Position numbers and translations under genes: made by a program. Below the pieces are notes generated by a model. That model made no database searches, had not been told where the DNA came from, and worked only from the letters and a program-made list of their open reading frames with translations. A stretch of DNA of 64,000 nt. Origin: Burkholderiales bacterium C2 (lineage in GTDB: Bacteria > Pseudomonadota > Gammaproteobacteria > Burkholderiales > Burkholderiaceae_C). Shown here piece by piece: positions 1-9,336 of the stretch (positions are counted from its first letter, which is position 1; the number at the start of each line of letters is the position of its first letter). The stretch spans positions 1 through 64,000 of the forward strand of contig SCOI01000004.1 in NCBI GenBank assembly GCA_005503085.1, in the 5' to 3' direction.

Positions 1-1
1 G

Positions 2-217
2 CTTTGGGGGCAGGCGGGGACCCCGAAGCGACTGCAAGCCATGGTGCCGATGAAAGCCCTGCGCGGCGGGCCCAAGTCTGAGGACAAGAAGCTGCTGGTG
101 TCGGACCGCTACAGCCCGGAGGTTGTGGCCTACTTAAAGTCAGCCGGCGAGGGGTGGCAGTCACGCATGGATGGCGTGCTTCGGCAATACGTTGCTCGTC
201 AATCGCGGCGAGCGTGA
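2..217 (+). CDS. BrnA-family antitoxin, C-terminal part (start lies before the window)
   Basis: The reading frame is open from base 2 and ends with TGA at 215-217, so only the last ~71 residues are present. The C-terminus has the BrnA-antitoxin pattern: a Pro-Lys linker, then RYSPEVVAYLKSAGEGWQ-type ribbon-helix-helix sequence, then SRMDGVLRQYV. BrnA proteins neutralise the RelE-like ribonuclease BrnT and bind their own promoter. brnT normally lies just upstream of brnA and would be outside the window. An in-frame ATG at 41 exists but would cut off the usual N-terminal part, so I read this as a truncated view of a longer gene. Family assignment is by motif memory only; another ribbon-helix-helix antitoxin is possible. 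Confidence 0.65.
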   Translation, partial: LWGQAGTPKRLQAMVPMKALRGGPKSEDKKLLVSDRYSPEVVAYLKSAGEGWQSRMDGVLRQYVARQSRRA

Positions 218-411
218 GGCCGAACCATTCGCTCACGAAGCGAGCAGGGTACGACGACAAGGCTGTGATCCGCGTAAATCTGCCAGAGCTGGCGGCGCAG
301 ATCGAACTTGGGCGCGTTGCGGGCGCGGCCGCGCTTCTTGCCCTTGGCCGCAACGCCATGTCATTCGCGCCTCTGACAGAATCAAGCGACACGCAGCAAA
401 GGGAGATGGCA

Positions 412-744
412 ATGGGAACCTGGGGACCCGCAGCATGGGACAACGACTCGGCGGCCGACTGGTTTGCCGACATGTTCGAAGAGACCGGGCTGGCGGATTT
501 CGTGCAGCGTGCGCTTGAACAAGACCCCGAAGACTCACCCGACGAGATTCGGGCCGCCGCACATGTTCTCGTTGCACTGGGCCGGACGTATATCTGGCCG
601 GTCGACCAGCTAGACGATCACTTGAAACTCGCAATCGCTCGACTCGAGACCATCAAGGCCATGTACTCGGAAGAGTCCCCCGATTTCGAGCACACCATTG
701 ACGATGAGCTCGCAAGCCTACGGGCAGCGCTCGGGGCCAATTGA
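412..744 (+). CDS. DUF4259 domain-containing protein
   Basis: This is a 110-residue acidic protein that begins MGTWGPAAWDNDSAADW, the hallmark N-terminus of DUF4259 (Gly-x-Trp-Gly, then Asn-Asp-x-Ala-x-Asp-Trp). The start at 412 is chosen because a purine-rich GGGAG lies about 6 nt upstream. The in-frame ATG at 406 has no room for a ribosome-binding site, and the much longer frame from 154 runs through the antitoxin tail and non-conserved sequence. The molecular function of DUF4259 is unknown; members are small cytoplasmic proteins often found as single genes in variable regions. Here it sits between a BrnA remnant and a GNAT gene, which fits an accessory patch. The 194 bases before it show no gene I can support. 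Confidence 0.75.
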   Translation: MGTWGPAAWDNDSAADWFADMFEETGLADFVQRALEQDPEDSPDEIRAAAHVLVALGRTYIWPVDQLDDHLKLAIARLETIKAMYSEESPDFEHTIDDELASLRAALGAN

Positions 745-846
745 CGCCCAACAGGCTGTTTCCCCCTCTGACTGAGGCCGACGCGAGCTGCCGAGGGCCT
801 GGCCGCGATTTGAAATCGTCGCGAAGCCATCTTCTCTAGACAACAA

Positions 847-1305
847 ATGAATATCCGTCCCTACACCTCCAATGACTGGACTCGCGTATGCGAGATCCAT
901 GACGCTGCCCGTCGCGATGAGTTGGCCGCCGCCGGGCTTGGCGATGCCTATCTGACGCTGGCACAGACGGCCGACAACGAAGGCTTCCATGAGTACGAGA
1001 TTCGTGTCGCCGAGCGCGACGACGGGCATGTCCTGGGGTTTGTGGCTTTCTCGCCGGACGAGCTGGCCTGGCTCTACGTCGACCCGCTGTTCTATGGCAA
1101 GGGCGTCGGCTCGGCCCTGATACAGGCGGCGCTTCGCGAGACGGGGGCGGCACTGAGCGCCGAGGTGCTCGACGGCAATAAGGCCGCACTGGCGACCTAC
1201 AAGAAGGCCGGCTTTGTCGAGACCGGTCAGGCCCATGGGCGCATGCCCGGCAACGAGAGTTTTGCGGTGACGGTTTCAGAGTTGAGGCATCCGGGTCTTG
1301 CTTGA
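847..1305 (+). CDS. GNAT-family N-acetyltransferase
   Basis: This 152-residue single-domain protein has the GNAT fold: an N-terminal beta-alpha segment (IRPYTSNDW), a central strand ending in LAWLYVDPLFYGKGVGSAL, and a C-terminal NKAALATYKKAGFVETG motif. The YGKGVG stretch (about residues 83-88) is the acetyl-CoA pyrophosphate-binding loop, and the NxxAxxxYxxxGF pattern is the standard motif B. The substrate cannot be told from sequence. It lies in the accessory patch at the window edge. Its last 30 bases overlap the tail of the convergent YoeB-like toxin gene, so the two share 3' ends. Confidence 0.85.
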   Translation: MNIRPYTSNDWTRVCEIHDAARRDELAAAGLGDAYLTLAQTADNEGFHEYEIRVAERDDGHVLGFVAFSPDELAWLYVDPLFYGKGVGSALIQAALRETGAALSAEVLDGNKAALATYKKAGFVETGQAHGRMPGNESFAVTVSELRHPGLA

Positions 1306-1650
1306 GCCACCCGGGCCAGCCGCCAGTTTGACCCTGTCAGTTGCCGCCGCGCGGCTGGCTCGGCACGGGGGCATTCCTTTGACTCGGTGGGTGTCTCCGT
1401 AGTGATATCGGAGCTGGGCTAGCAGAAGTGACTCGCCCTCGATCCTGTAGACCATGCGGTGCTCATCATTGATGCGACGCGACCAGTAGCCAGAAAGCGC
1501 GTGCTTGAGGGGTTCAGGCTTGCCGACCCCAGAGAATGGTTCGCGCTTCACTTCAGCAATGAGCTTGTTGATACGCTCGACCATCTTCTTGTCCTGCTTC
1601 TGCCAGAAGAGGTAGTCCTCCCAGGCCTCGTCAGCGAAGATCAGCTTCAC
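1276..1650 (-). CDS. yoeB: YoeB-type mRNA interferase toxin with a 40-residue C-terminal extension
   Basis: Residues 1-84 align without gaps to YoeB. The residues known as catalytic in E. coli YoeB fall at the same numbers: Glu46 (KPEPLKH), Arg65 (EHRMVY), His83 and Tyr84 (RYHY). YoeB cleaves mRNA in the ribosomal A site. The start is GTG at 1648-1650, overlapping the yefM stop by 4 bases (GTGA), which implies translational coupling. E. coli YoeB ends exactly at Tyr84. Here the frame runs on for 40 more basic/small residues to TGA at 1276 and overlaps the end of the convergent GNAT gene. The extension has no recognisable domain, and whether it blocks or tolerates toxicity is unknown. Confidence 0.88.
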   Translation of the reverse strand: MKLIFADEAWEDYLFWQKQDKKMVERINKLIAEVKREPFSGVGKPEPLKHALSGYWSRRINDEHRMVYRIEGESLLLAQLRYHYGDTHRVKGMPPCRASRAAATDRVKLAAGPGGSSKTRMPQL

Positions 1651-1898
1651 TTGGCCAGCTTCCGCTCCACACCCTTGCCTGCACCTAGTTGCGTGGTGGC
1701 GGAAAGCAATCGCTTGGCATTGGCGGGGTTGCGAAGCAGGTACGCCGTTTCTTCAAGGGCTTGGTAGTCCTCCAACGAGAGCATTACCACCGACTGCTCA
1801 CCATTGCGGGTGATGATCAGCGCCTCGTGGTCTTCGCAAACGCGATCCATCGTGCGAGCAAGGTTTGCGCGAGCTGAAGAGTAGGTGATGGCATCCAT
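1647..1898 (-). CDS. yefM: YefM/Phd-type antitoxin
   Basis: This 83-residue protein has the Phd/YefM N-terminal DNA-binding fold: MDAITYSSARANLARTMDRV, then the ALIITRNGEQSVVMLSLEDYQ beta-hairpin. The flexible C-terminal tail normally wraps the toxin. It neutralises YoeB and, alone or as a complex, represses its own promoter. The ATG at 1896-1898 is preceded by a GGAAG ribosome-binding site. It is the first gene of a two-gene operon and overlaps yoeB by 4 bases. The operator-like repeats lie about 15-35 bases upstream of the start codon. Confidence 0.92.
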   Translation of the reverse strand: MDAITYSSARANLARTMDRVCEDHEALIITRNGEQSVVMLSLEDYQALEETAYLLRNPANAKRLLSATTQLGAGKGVERKLAK

Positions 1899-1911
1899 GG
1901 CGAGCTTCCGA

Positions 1912-1934
1912 AGAGTACGTTTTATTGTACAAGT
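1912..1934 (-). promoter_or_regulatory. Putative YefM-YoeB operator (two GTAC-core repeats)
   Basis: Two GTAC cores lie at 1915-1918 and 1927-1930. The second is the full TTGTACAA palindrome (1925-1932). Their centres are exactly 12 bp apart. In E. coli the YefM-YoeB operator is a pair of repeats with TGTACA cores at this spacing, so geometry and core both match. The site is immediately upstream of yefM on the minus strand. Confidence 0.6.
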
Positions 1935-1994
1935 CGAAGCCAGACACGTCTACCACGGGCGTAGCGGCCCAAGAGCGGCATGAGGCCCGACCCG

Positions 1995-3740
1995 CTACGC
2001 CATCGCCTCCACAATCATCTGCACCCGCTGCTGCCCCTGGTACTCGTCCAGGCTGAGCCGGTAGGCCAGCAGGCCGCGCTCGGGCACCGGGTCGATGTGG
2101 CCGAACCAGATCGCGTCGCGCAGCACACCGCCCTGGCGCAGACGCAGCTTCAGATGGCGCTCGCCGACGATGCGTTGCGAGATCACCTGCACCTCGTCGC
2201 AGAACAGCGGCGCCTCGAAGGCCTGGCCCCAGACCTGGGCGTCGAGCTCGCGCACGGTCTCGGGCGTGAAGGCCTCGGCAGGCAGGGGGCCGTCGGTGCG
2301 CAGGGTGCGGGTCAGCGCGGCGGCGTCCAGCCACTCGCGGGCCACCTGCTGCATTGCCGCGTTGAAGGCCTCGAAGCCGTGCTCGACCAAGGTGCAGCCG
2401 GCCGCCATGGCATGGCCGCCGAACTTCTTCAGCAGCTCGGGGTGGCGCTTGGAGACCAGGTCCAGTGCATCGCGCAGATGAAAGCCGGGGATTGATCGGC
2501 CCGAGCCCTTGAGCTGGCCGTCGGCGCCGGTGGCGAACACAAAGGTGGGGCGGTGCAGCCGGTCCTTGAGCCGGCCAGCGACGATGCCGATCACACCCTC
2601 GTGGAACTCGGCCTCGTAGATGCACAGGGCCGGCGGGGCGTCGCCCTTGAGTGCCGGGTTCTGCATCAGCTCATCCAGCTTGGCCTCGGCCTGCTCGCGC
2701 ATGCCGGCCTCTATTTCTCGGCGCTCGCGGTTGATTGCATCGAGCTGGCGGGCTAGCTCCAGCGCGCGCGCCGGGTCATCGGTGCACAGGCATTCGATAC
2801 CCAAGGTCATATCGGACAAGCGGCCCGCCGCATTGATGCGCGGCCCCAAGGCGAAGCCCAGGTCGAAGGCATTGGCCCGCGAGGCATCGCGGCCGGCCGC
2901 GCTGAACAGGGCCGCCACGCCGGGCTGCATGCGGCCGGCGCGCATGCGGCGCAGGCCCTGGGCCACCAGGCGTCGGTTGTTGGCGTCGAGCCGGACGACA
3001 TCGGCCACCGTGCCCAGCGCCACCAGGTCCAGCAGGCCGTCCAGCCGCGGCTGGCTCGTGGCGTCGAAACGGCCGCGCCGGCGCAGCTCGCTGCGCAGCG
3101 CCAGCAGCACATAGAAGGCCACGCCGACGCCGGCCAGGTTCTTGCTCTCGAAGCTGCAGCCCGGCTGATTCGGGTTCACCAGGGCCTCGGCCTCGGGCAC
3201 GACGGTGACACCATCGACCAGCGCCGGCAGATGGTGATCGGTCACCAGCACCTTCAGGCCCAGGGCCTGGGCATGGGCGACGCCGGCCAGGCTGGCGATG
3301 CCGTTGTCCACCGTCATCAGCAGGGCGGGGCGCTGACTTTCAGGGCCTTGCATGGCCAGCTCGACGATGGTGGGCGTCAGCCCGTAGCCGTGCACGGCGC
3401 GGTCCGGCACCACATAGCCGACGGTGTCAGGTCTTGCGCCCAGCATCCTGAGGCCGCGCAGCGCGACGCTGCAGGCGGTGGCGCCGTCGCAGTCGTAGTC
3501 GGCGACGATGCAGATGCGCGCGCCGGCCTCTACCGTGTCGGCCAGCAGCGCGGCGGCCGCCGCCATGCCCTTCATGCCCTCGGGCGGCAGCAGCCGGGCC
3601 AGGCCGTCGTCCAGCTCATCTGCCGTGCGCACGCCGCGGGCCGCGAACAGCCGGGCCAGCAGCGGCGAGAGGCCGGCCTGCTCCAGCGCCCAGCTGGCGC
3701 GCGGCGAGACCTCGCGGGTCAGCAGCTGCGGCGCGCTCAT
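1995..3740 (-). CDS. recJ: Single-stranded-DNA-specific 5'-3' exonuclease RecJ
   Basis: This is a 581-residue DHH-family nuclease, close to the 577 residues of E. coli RecJ. It shows the metal-binding motif DYDCDGATA (about residues 81-89), the VTDHHLPA DHH motif, a VALGTVADVV segment and the C-terminal DHHA1 motif GGHAMAAG. RecJ degrades 5' single-stranded ends in RecFOR recombination, mismatch repair and base-excision repair. The start is ATG at 3738-3740 (MSAPQLL), which overlaps the upstream rpfE-like stop (4-base ATGA coupling). A longer frame extends upstream but only reads through that gene. recJ next to rpfE is a conserved arrangement also seen in the Xanthomonas rpf region. Confidence 0.96.
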   Translation of the reverse strand: MSAPQLLTREVSPRASWALEQAGLSPLLARLFAARGVRTADELDDGLARLLPPEGMKGMAAAAALLADTVEAGARICIVADYDCDGATACSVALRGLRMLGARPDTVGYVVPDRAVHGYGLTPTIVELAMQGPESQRPALLMTVDNGIASLAGVAHAQALGLKVLVTDHHLPALVDGVTVVPEAEALVNPNQPGCSFESKNLAGVGVAFYVLLALRSELRRRGRFDATSQPRLDGLLDLVALGTVADVVRLDANNRRLVAQGLRRMRAGRMQPGVAALFSAAGRDASRANAFDLGFALGPRINAAGRLSDMTLGIECLCTDDPARALELARQLDAINRERREIEAGMREQAEAKLDELMQNPALKGDAPPALCIYEAEFHEGVIGIVAGRLKDRLHRPTFVFATGADGQLKGSGRSIPGFHLRDALDLVSKRHPELLKKFGGHAMAAGCTLVEHGFEAFNAAMQQVAREWLDAAALTRTLRTDGPLPAEAFTPETVRELDAQVWGQAFEAPLFCDEVQVISQRIVGERHLKLRLRQGGVLRDAIWFGHIDPVPERGLLAYRLSLDEYQGQQRVQMIVEAMA

Positions 3741-4666
3741 AGCCCCTCCAGAGCGGCCAGCACATCGCCCTTGGGCGCAGCGAGCTTGTGCCAGAGCTGG
3801 CTCAGGCCGCTCCTGGCCTGGGGCCGGTAGTGGCGCGCGAAGCGTTCGCCGCAAAGCGTCAGCTCGACCGGCTGGCCGGCCTCGGCGCGCTGCAGCAGTT
3901 CGCGCAGCGGCCCGGCGTCCAGCTGGGCCCAGGCCTCGGCCCAGGCGGCCCAGTCCTCGTTGATCAGCGGCTCGCGCAGCCGGGCGTCGATGAACAGATC
4001 GGGCTGCGGCCTGCGCGGCCGGTCGCGGCCGCAGCCGGAGATCCAGACCGAGTTCAGCATCAGCGCGCCGCGCGCCTCGCGGGCCTCGTTCAGCGCGTGG
4101 CGGTGCAGCAGCATCTGCAGCTCGTTTTGCAGGCTGCGCAGACGCCGCGCCTCGGGCATCCAGGGGTCGACATTGCGGTTGATGACGCGCTCCAGGCTGG
4201 CGCTCGGCAAGTCGGCCAGGCTCTCGTGCGCGACATACCAGCGGGTCGGCGCGCCCCAGGCCATGGTCCAGCCCTCGTCAGCAGGGAACAGCCAGGCCAG
4301 CGATTCGAAAAAGGCGCGCGACTCGGCCTCATCCAGTTTCAGCGCCTGCGGGTTGAAGGCGGTGATCTGGTCGCTGCCGACCGACAGATGCAGCGGCGTC
4401 AGCAAGGCCCAGGCCTTGGCCTCGACCGCGATGCCGTCATCGGCGGCCTGGGCCGCCGCGAAGGGCAGCGGGGTGTCGGCGGCCCAACCCCATTGGGCGG
4501 CCAGGGCCAGCTCCAGCGGGGTGTGGGGGCTGTATTCGTCGCTACCCAGGCTGCTGTCGGGGGCCAGCCGGCCCAGCAGGGCGGCCAGGCGGGGCAGGGC
4601 CAGGGTCTGGGCGGCGTGGCGGCCGGCCTCGCCCAGGGCGCTGGCGTGGGGAATCATCAGATGCAT
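3737..4666 (-). CDS. RpfE-type conserved protein (COG4255; annotated in places as phosphoglycerate mutase-like)
   Basis: This is a 309-residue soluble protein with no signal peptide or membrane segment. It matches, by overall pattern, the RpfE/COG4255 family of beta- and gammaproteobacteria: an N-terminal HLMIPHA strand, a TPLHLSVGSDQITA segment near residue 95, and a C-terminal LMLNSVWISGCGRDRP motif near residue 210. Some databases label such proteins cofactor-independent phosphoglycerate mutase-like, but no catalytic evidence is visible here. It is translationally coupled to recJ (4-base overlap), and the pair is transcribed away from the LpxH-like/ppk operon. Its function is unresolved; the tight link to recJ suggests, but does not show, a role connected with RecJ. 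Confidence 0.7.
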   Translation of the reverse strand: MHLMIPHASALGEAGRHAAQTLALPRLAALLGRLAPDSSLGSDEYSPHTPLELALAAQWGWAADTPLPFAAAQAADDGIAVEAKAWALLTPLHLSVGSDQITAFNPQALKLDEAESRAFFESLAWLFPADEGWTMAWGAPTRWYVAHESLADLPSASLERVINRNVDPWMPEARRLRSLQNELQMLLHRHALNEAREARGALMLNSVWISGCGRDRPRRPQPDLFIDARLREPLINEDWAAWAEAWAQLDAGPLRELLQRAEAGQPVELTLCGERFARHYRPQARSGLSQLWHKLAAPKGDVLAALEGL

Positions 4667-4690
4667 GGGCGCGATTATCGAGGCCGGCCG

Positions 4691-4708
4691 CTGTCACCCA
4701 TTCTTCAC
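4691..4708 (+). promoter_or_regulatory. Weak Pho-box-like repeat upstream of the LpxH-like gene
   Basis: CTGTCAC and TCTTCAC are separated by CCAT, which is the 7-4-7 arrangement of a Pho box. The second unit is degenerate and no good -10 hexamer lies 10 bp downstream. It is noted mainly because a much better Pho array lies at the end of this gene, before ppk. Confidence 0.3.
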
Positions 4709-4754
4709 GGCCCCGCCATGGCGCCGACATCGGCGGTGCCCATGCTGAAGGACC

Positions 4755-5617
4755 ATGAAGCGAGCCCACGACATGGACCCGAGCGATGCCCCTGACGAGC
4801 GCGGCAGCCTGCGCTTTCGCACCGTCTGGATTTCGGACCTGCATCTGGGCACGCCGGGCTGCCAGGCCGAGGCCTTGCTCGATTTCCTGCGCGAAGTCGA
4901 GTGCGAGCAGCTCTTTCTGGTCGGCGACATCATCGATGGCTGGCAGCTGCGGCGCAGCTGGTACTGGCCGCAGGCGCACAACGATGTGGTGCAGAAGCTG
5001 CTGCGCAAGGCACGCAAGGGCTGCCGCGTGGTCTTCATCCCCGGCAACCATGACGAGTTCGCCCGCAAGTATCTGCAGCACAGCTTCGGCGGCATCGAGG
5101 TGGCCGAGGAGTGGATCCATGAGACGGCCGATGGCCGCAAGCTCTGGGTCACGCACGGCGATCTGTTCGACGGCGTGATCCAGTGCGCCAAATGGCTGGC
5201 CCATGTCGGTGACACGGCCTACGAGTTCACGCTCAAGCTCAACCGCTACCTGAACTCGCTGCGCGCACGTCTGGGTCTGCCCTACTGGAGCCTGTCCAAA
5301 TACCTGAAGCTCAAGGTCAAGCGCGCTGTCAGCTATGTGTCCGATTTCGAGGAGGCACTGGCCCGCGAGGCGCGCAAGCGCGGCGTGCAAGGCGTGGTCT
5401 GCGGCCATATCCACCATGCCGAGCTGCGCGATATCGACGGCATCCTCTACGCCAACGATGGCGACTGGGTCGAGAGCCTGACCGCCCTGGTCGAACATGG
5501 CGATGGCCGGCTCGAGATCCTGGACTGGAGCGCGCTGCGTGCGGCCGCGCCGGAACCCGTCACAAAGCGGCTGGTGTCCGTCATGAAAATGTCATCCACC
5601 GTTCATAAAATCATTCA

Positions 5618-5621
<4 letters not shown>
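4755..5621 (+). CDS. UDP-2,3-diacylglucosamine diphosphatase-like metallophosphoesterase (LpxH-like)
   Basis: This 288-residue calcineurin-like phosphoesterase carries the full metal-site motif series: WISDLHLGT (DxH, about residues 26-34), VGDIIDGW (GDxxD), FIPGNHDE (GNHD), VTHGDLFDG and VCGHIHHAE (GHxH). LpxH enzymes cleave UDP-2,3-diacylglucosamine to lipid X in lipid A synthesis. This one belongs to the larger LpxH-like group often found beside ppk in Burkholderiales, so the exact substrate is uncertain. Its stop overlaps the ppk start by 4 bases (5618-5621). Unusually, its last ~45 bases double as a Pho-box promoter for ppk. The start is ATG 4755; ATG 4773 is an alternative. Confidence 0.82.
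5578..5611 (+). promoter_or_regulatory. Pho-box promoter for ppk embedded in the upstream coding sequence
   Basis: There are PhoB-type 7-mers at 11-bp spacing: CCGTCAT (5578-5584), GAAA, ATGTCAT (5589-5595), CCAC, CGTTCAT (5600-5606). Exactly 10 bp after the second unit lies TAAAAT (5606-5611), which matches the -10 consensus in 5 of 6 positions. This is the same spacing as in the E. coli phoA promoter. The predicted start site (about 5617-5619) falls on the ppk ATG, implying a leaderless transcript under phosphate limitation. Confidence 0.6.
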
Positions 5622-7684
<2,063 letters not shown>

Positions 7685-7706
7685 GCCGGCCTGGTGGGGC
7701 GCTCAG

Positions 7707-7751
7707 GCCTGCAGGCGCAGGCCGCCCTTGGTCACGCCTGCAGTCGCAGGC
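7707..7751. repeat. Two near-identical hairpins between and inside the ppk/ppx 3' ends
   Basis: GCCTGC-AGGC-GCAGGC (7707-7722) and GCCTGC-AGTC-GCAGGC (7736-7751) are two 16-base hairpins that differ at one loop base. The second is the last codons of ppx. The first lies just past its stop and reads on the minus strand as a copy of the same Leu-Arg-Leu-Gln-Ala-stop ending in a different frame. No T-run follows, so this is not a standard terminator. It looks like a local duplication of the ppx terminus. Confidence 0.55.
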
Positions 7752-9240
7752 TCAGGGCCCCGTTGCGCGTCCAGGCCTCGGCCTCCTCGCGCAGCAGGTA
7801 GACCGCGCGCGGCTGCTGCGCCGCCCAGCGCTGGGTCAGGCTCAGCAGCACGCCCTGCTTGTCACGGACCAGTTTCAGCGCCTGCGGGCTGATCGCGCTG
7901 CGTCCATGACAGGCCAGCACGGCCAGACGCAGGGCCAGCAACTGCCAGACAAAGTCGGCATCGGGCAGCTTGGCCTCCAGCTTGCGCAGGCCGCCGCGCT
8001 GGCCCAGCGCCAGATCGGCCAGGCGGCGCAGCTGGCTTTGCGAGAAGCCGGCCGCGTCGACATGGGACAGCAGATAGGCGCTGTGGCGGTGATGGTCGTG
8101 GTGCGACACCATCATGCCGATCTCGTGCAGCGCGGCGGCCCAGCCCAGTTCGCGCTGCAGCTCGCGCGGCGCCTGTGGCTGCAGCTGCTTGTACAGGCCC
8201 AGGGCCAGCTGCCGCACGCGCTGGGCCTGCCCGGTGTCGACGCCGAAGCGCTGCTGCAGCGCTGTCACCGAGTGGTCGCGCATATCGCCCAGCGTTGCGT
8301 GGCGCTCGGCCTCCAGACGCTCGGCCAGATCGAAGATCACGCCCTGGCGCAGCGCCCCCTTGGTGGGCAGCAGCTCCTCGATGCCGAACTGGGTCAGCAA
8401 GGTGTAGAGAATGCACAGCCCGCCGCCGACCACCGCGCGGCGGTCTTCCTTCAGGCCGGGCAGCTTGAGCTTGTCGACATGGCCCATCTCCAGACATTGG
8501 GCGATGCACCAGCGCAAGGCCTCGGGCGTGATGCGGCCGTCGGTGATGCCGCTGCCGGCCAACAGCTGCGAGACCGCGCCCACCGTGCCGGAGGAGCCCA
8601 GCGCCTCGCGCCACAGCCTGCGGTCGAACAGGCTCAGCGCCTCCTCCAGCTCGGCGCCGGCCGCCACCTGGGCGGCGCGGAAGGCCTCGGCCGTGAACAG
8701 GCCTTCGGGGAAGAAGCGCATCGACAGGCTGACGCTGCCGACCTGGAAGCTCTCGGCCGTGATGGGTGTGCGGCCCTGGCCCAGGATCATCTCGGTGGAG
8801 CGGCCGCCGATGTCGATCACCAGGCGCGGCTTGTCCGAGGCCTGCAGACGCGCCACACCGGCATAGATCAGGCGCGCCTCTTCGCGGCCCGAGATCACCT
8901 CGATAGCGAAGCCCAGCAACTGCTCGGCGCGGCGCAGGAACTCGTCGCGGTTGCGCGCCTCGCGCAGGGTCTGGGTGGCGACCGCGCGCACCTGCTGCGG
9001 CGCGAATCCCTGCAGCCGCTGCGCGAAGCGGGCCAGGCAATCGAGGCCGCGCTGCATGGCGGCCTCGGTCAGCCGGCCCTCGGCATCAAGACCTGCCCCC
9101 AGGCGCACGGTCTCCTTCAGATACTCCAGCCGCTTGTACTGCTCTCGGTGCAGCTGGGCGATCTCCAAGCGAAAGCTGTTGGAGCCCATGTCGATGGCGG
9201 CAAGCGTGGACGGTGCGTTCAGGGTGGCGGGCAAACTCAT
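7732..9240 (-). CDS. ppx: Exopolyphosphatase
   Basis: This 502-residue Ppx/GppA phosphatase has an N-terminal actin-like ATPase fold: AAIDMGSNSFRLEI at the start, ISGREEARLIYAGV near residue 145, IDIGGRSTEMILG as the phosphate loop, and GSSGTVGA. An HD-type helical C-terminal region follows (ALHEIGMMVSHHDHHRHSAYL). It removes terminal phosphate from polyphosphate chains. The start is ATG 9238-9240 (MSLPATL); the frame is open much further upstream but that part is antisense to the next gene. It converges with ppk, so the synthesising and degrading enzymes face each other tail to tail. The phosphate loop reads GGRST rather than GGGST; I believe this variant occurs in beta-proteobacterial enzymes. 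Confidence 0.95.
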   Translation of the reverse strand: MSLPATLNAPSTLAAIDMGSNSFRLEIAQLHREQYKRLEYLKETVRLGAGLDAEGRLTEAAMQRGLDCLARFAQRLQGFAPQQVRAVATQTLREARNRDEFLRRAEQLLGFAIEVISGREEARLIYAGVARLQASDKPRLVIDIGGRSTEMILGQGRTPITAESFQVGSVSLSMRFFPEGLFTAEAFRAAQVAAGAELEEALSLFDRRLWREALGSSGTVGAVSQLLAGSGITDGRITPEALRWCIAQCLEMGHVDKLKLPGLKEDRRAVVGGGLCILYTLLTQFGIEELLPTKGALRQGVIFDLAERLEAERHATLGDMRDHSVTALQQRFGVDTGQAQRVRQLALGLYKQLQPQAPRELQRELGWAAALHEIGMMVSHHDHHRHSAYLLSHVDAAGFSQSQLRRLADLALGQRGGLRKLEAKLPDADFVWQLLALRLAVLACHGRSAISPQALKLVRDKQGVLLSLTQRWAAQQPRAVYLLREEAEAWTRNGALSLRLQA

Positions 9241-9336
9241 GGCGGGGGATTGTCGCGGCAAACCAAGGCGCGCCGATGGCAGCCACCTAGAATCCGCTGT
9301 CCCTGCAACGCAACACCTGTCACAGGAGAGTCTGAA

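Noticed and set aside
154-411. N-terminal extension of the DUF4259 frame
   Set aside because: It overlaps the antitoxin tail in another frame and lacks conservation; a ribosome-binding site supports the start at 412.
745-846. Integron attC site after the DUF4259 gene (GCCCAAC at 745-751)
   Set aside because: One half-site-like heptamer is present but no matching GTTRRRY partner or long imperfect palindrome follows, and there are no similar sites after the other small genes.
3741-3854. A longer RecJ N-terminus (619 residues)
   Set aside because: The extra part is antisense-like Arg/Ala-rich sequence inside the rpfE-like gene. ATG 3740 with a 4-base overlap gives the normal RecJ length.
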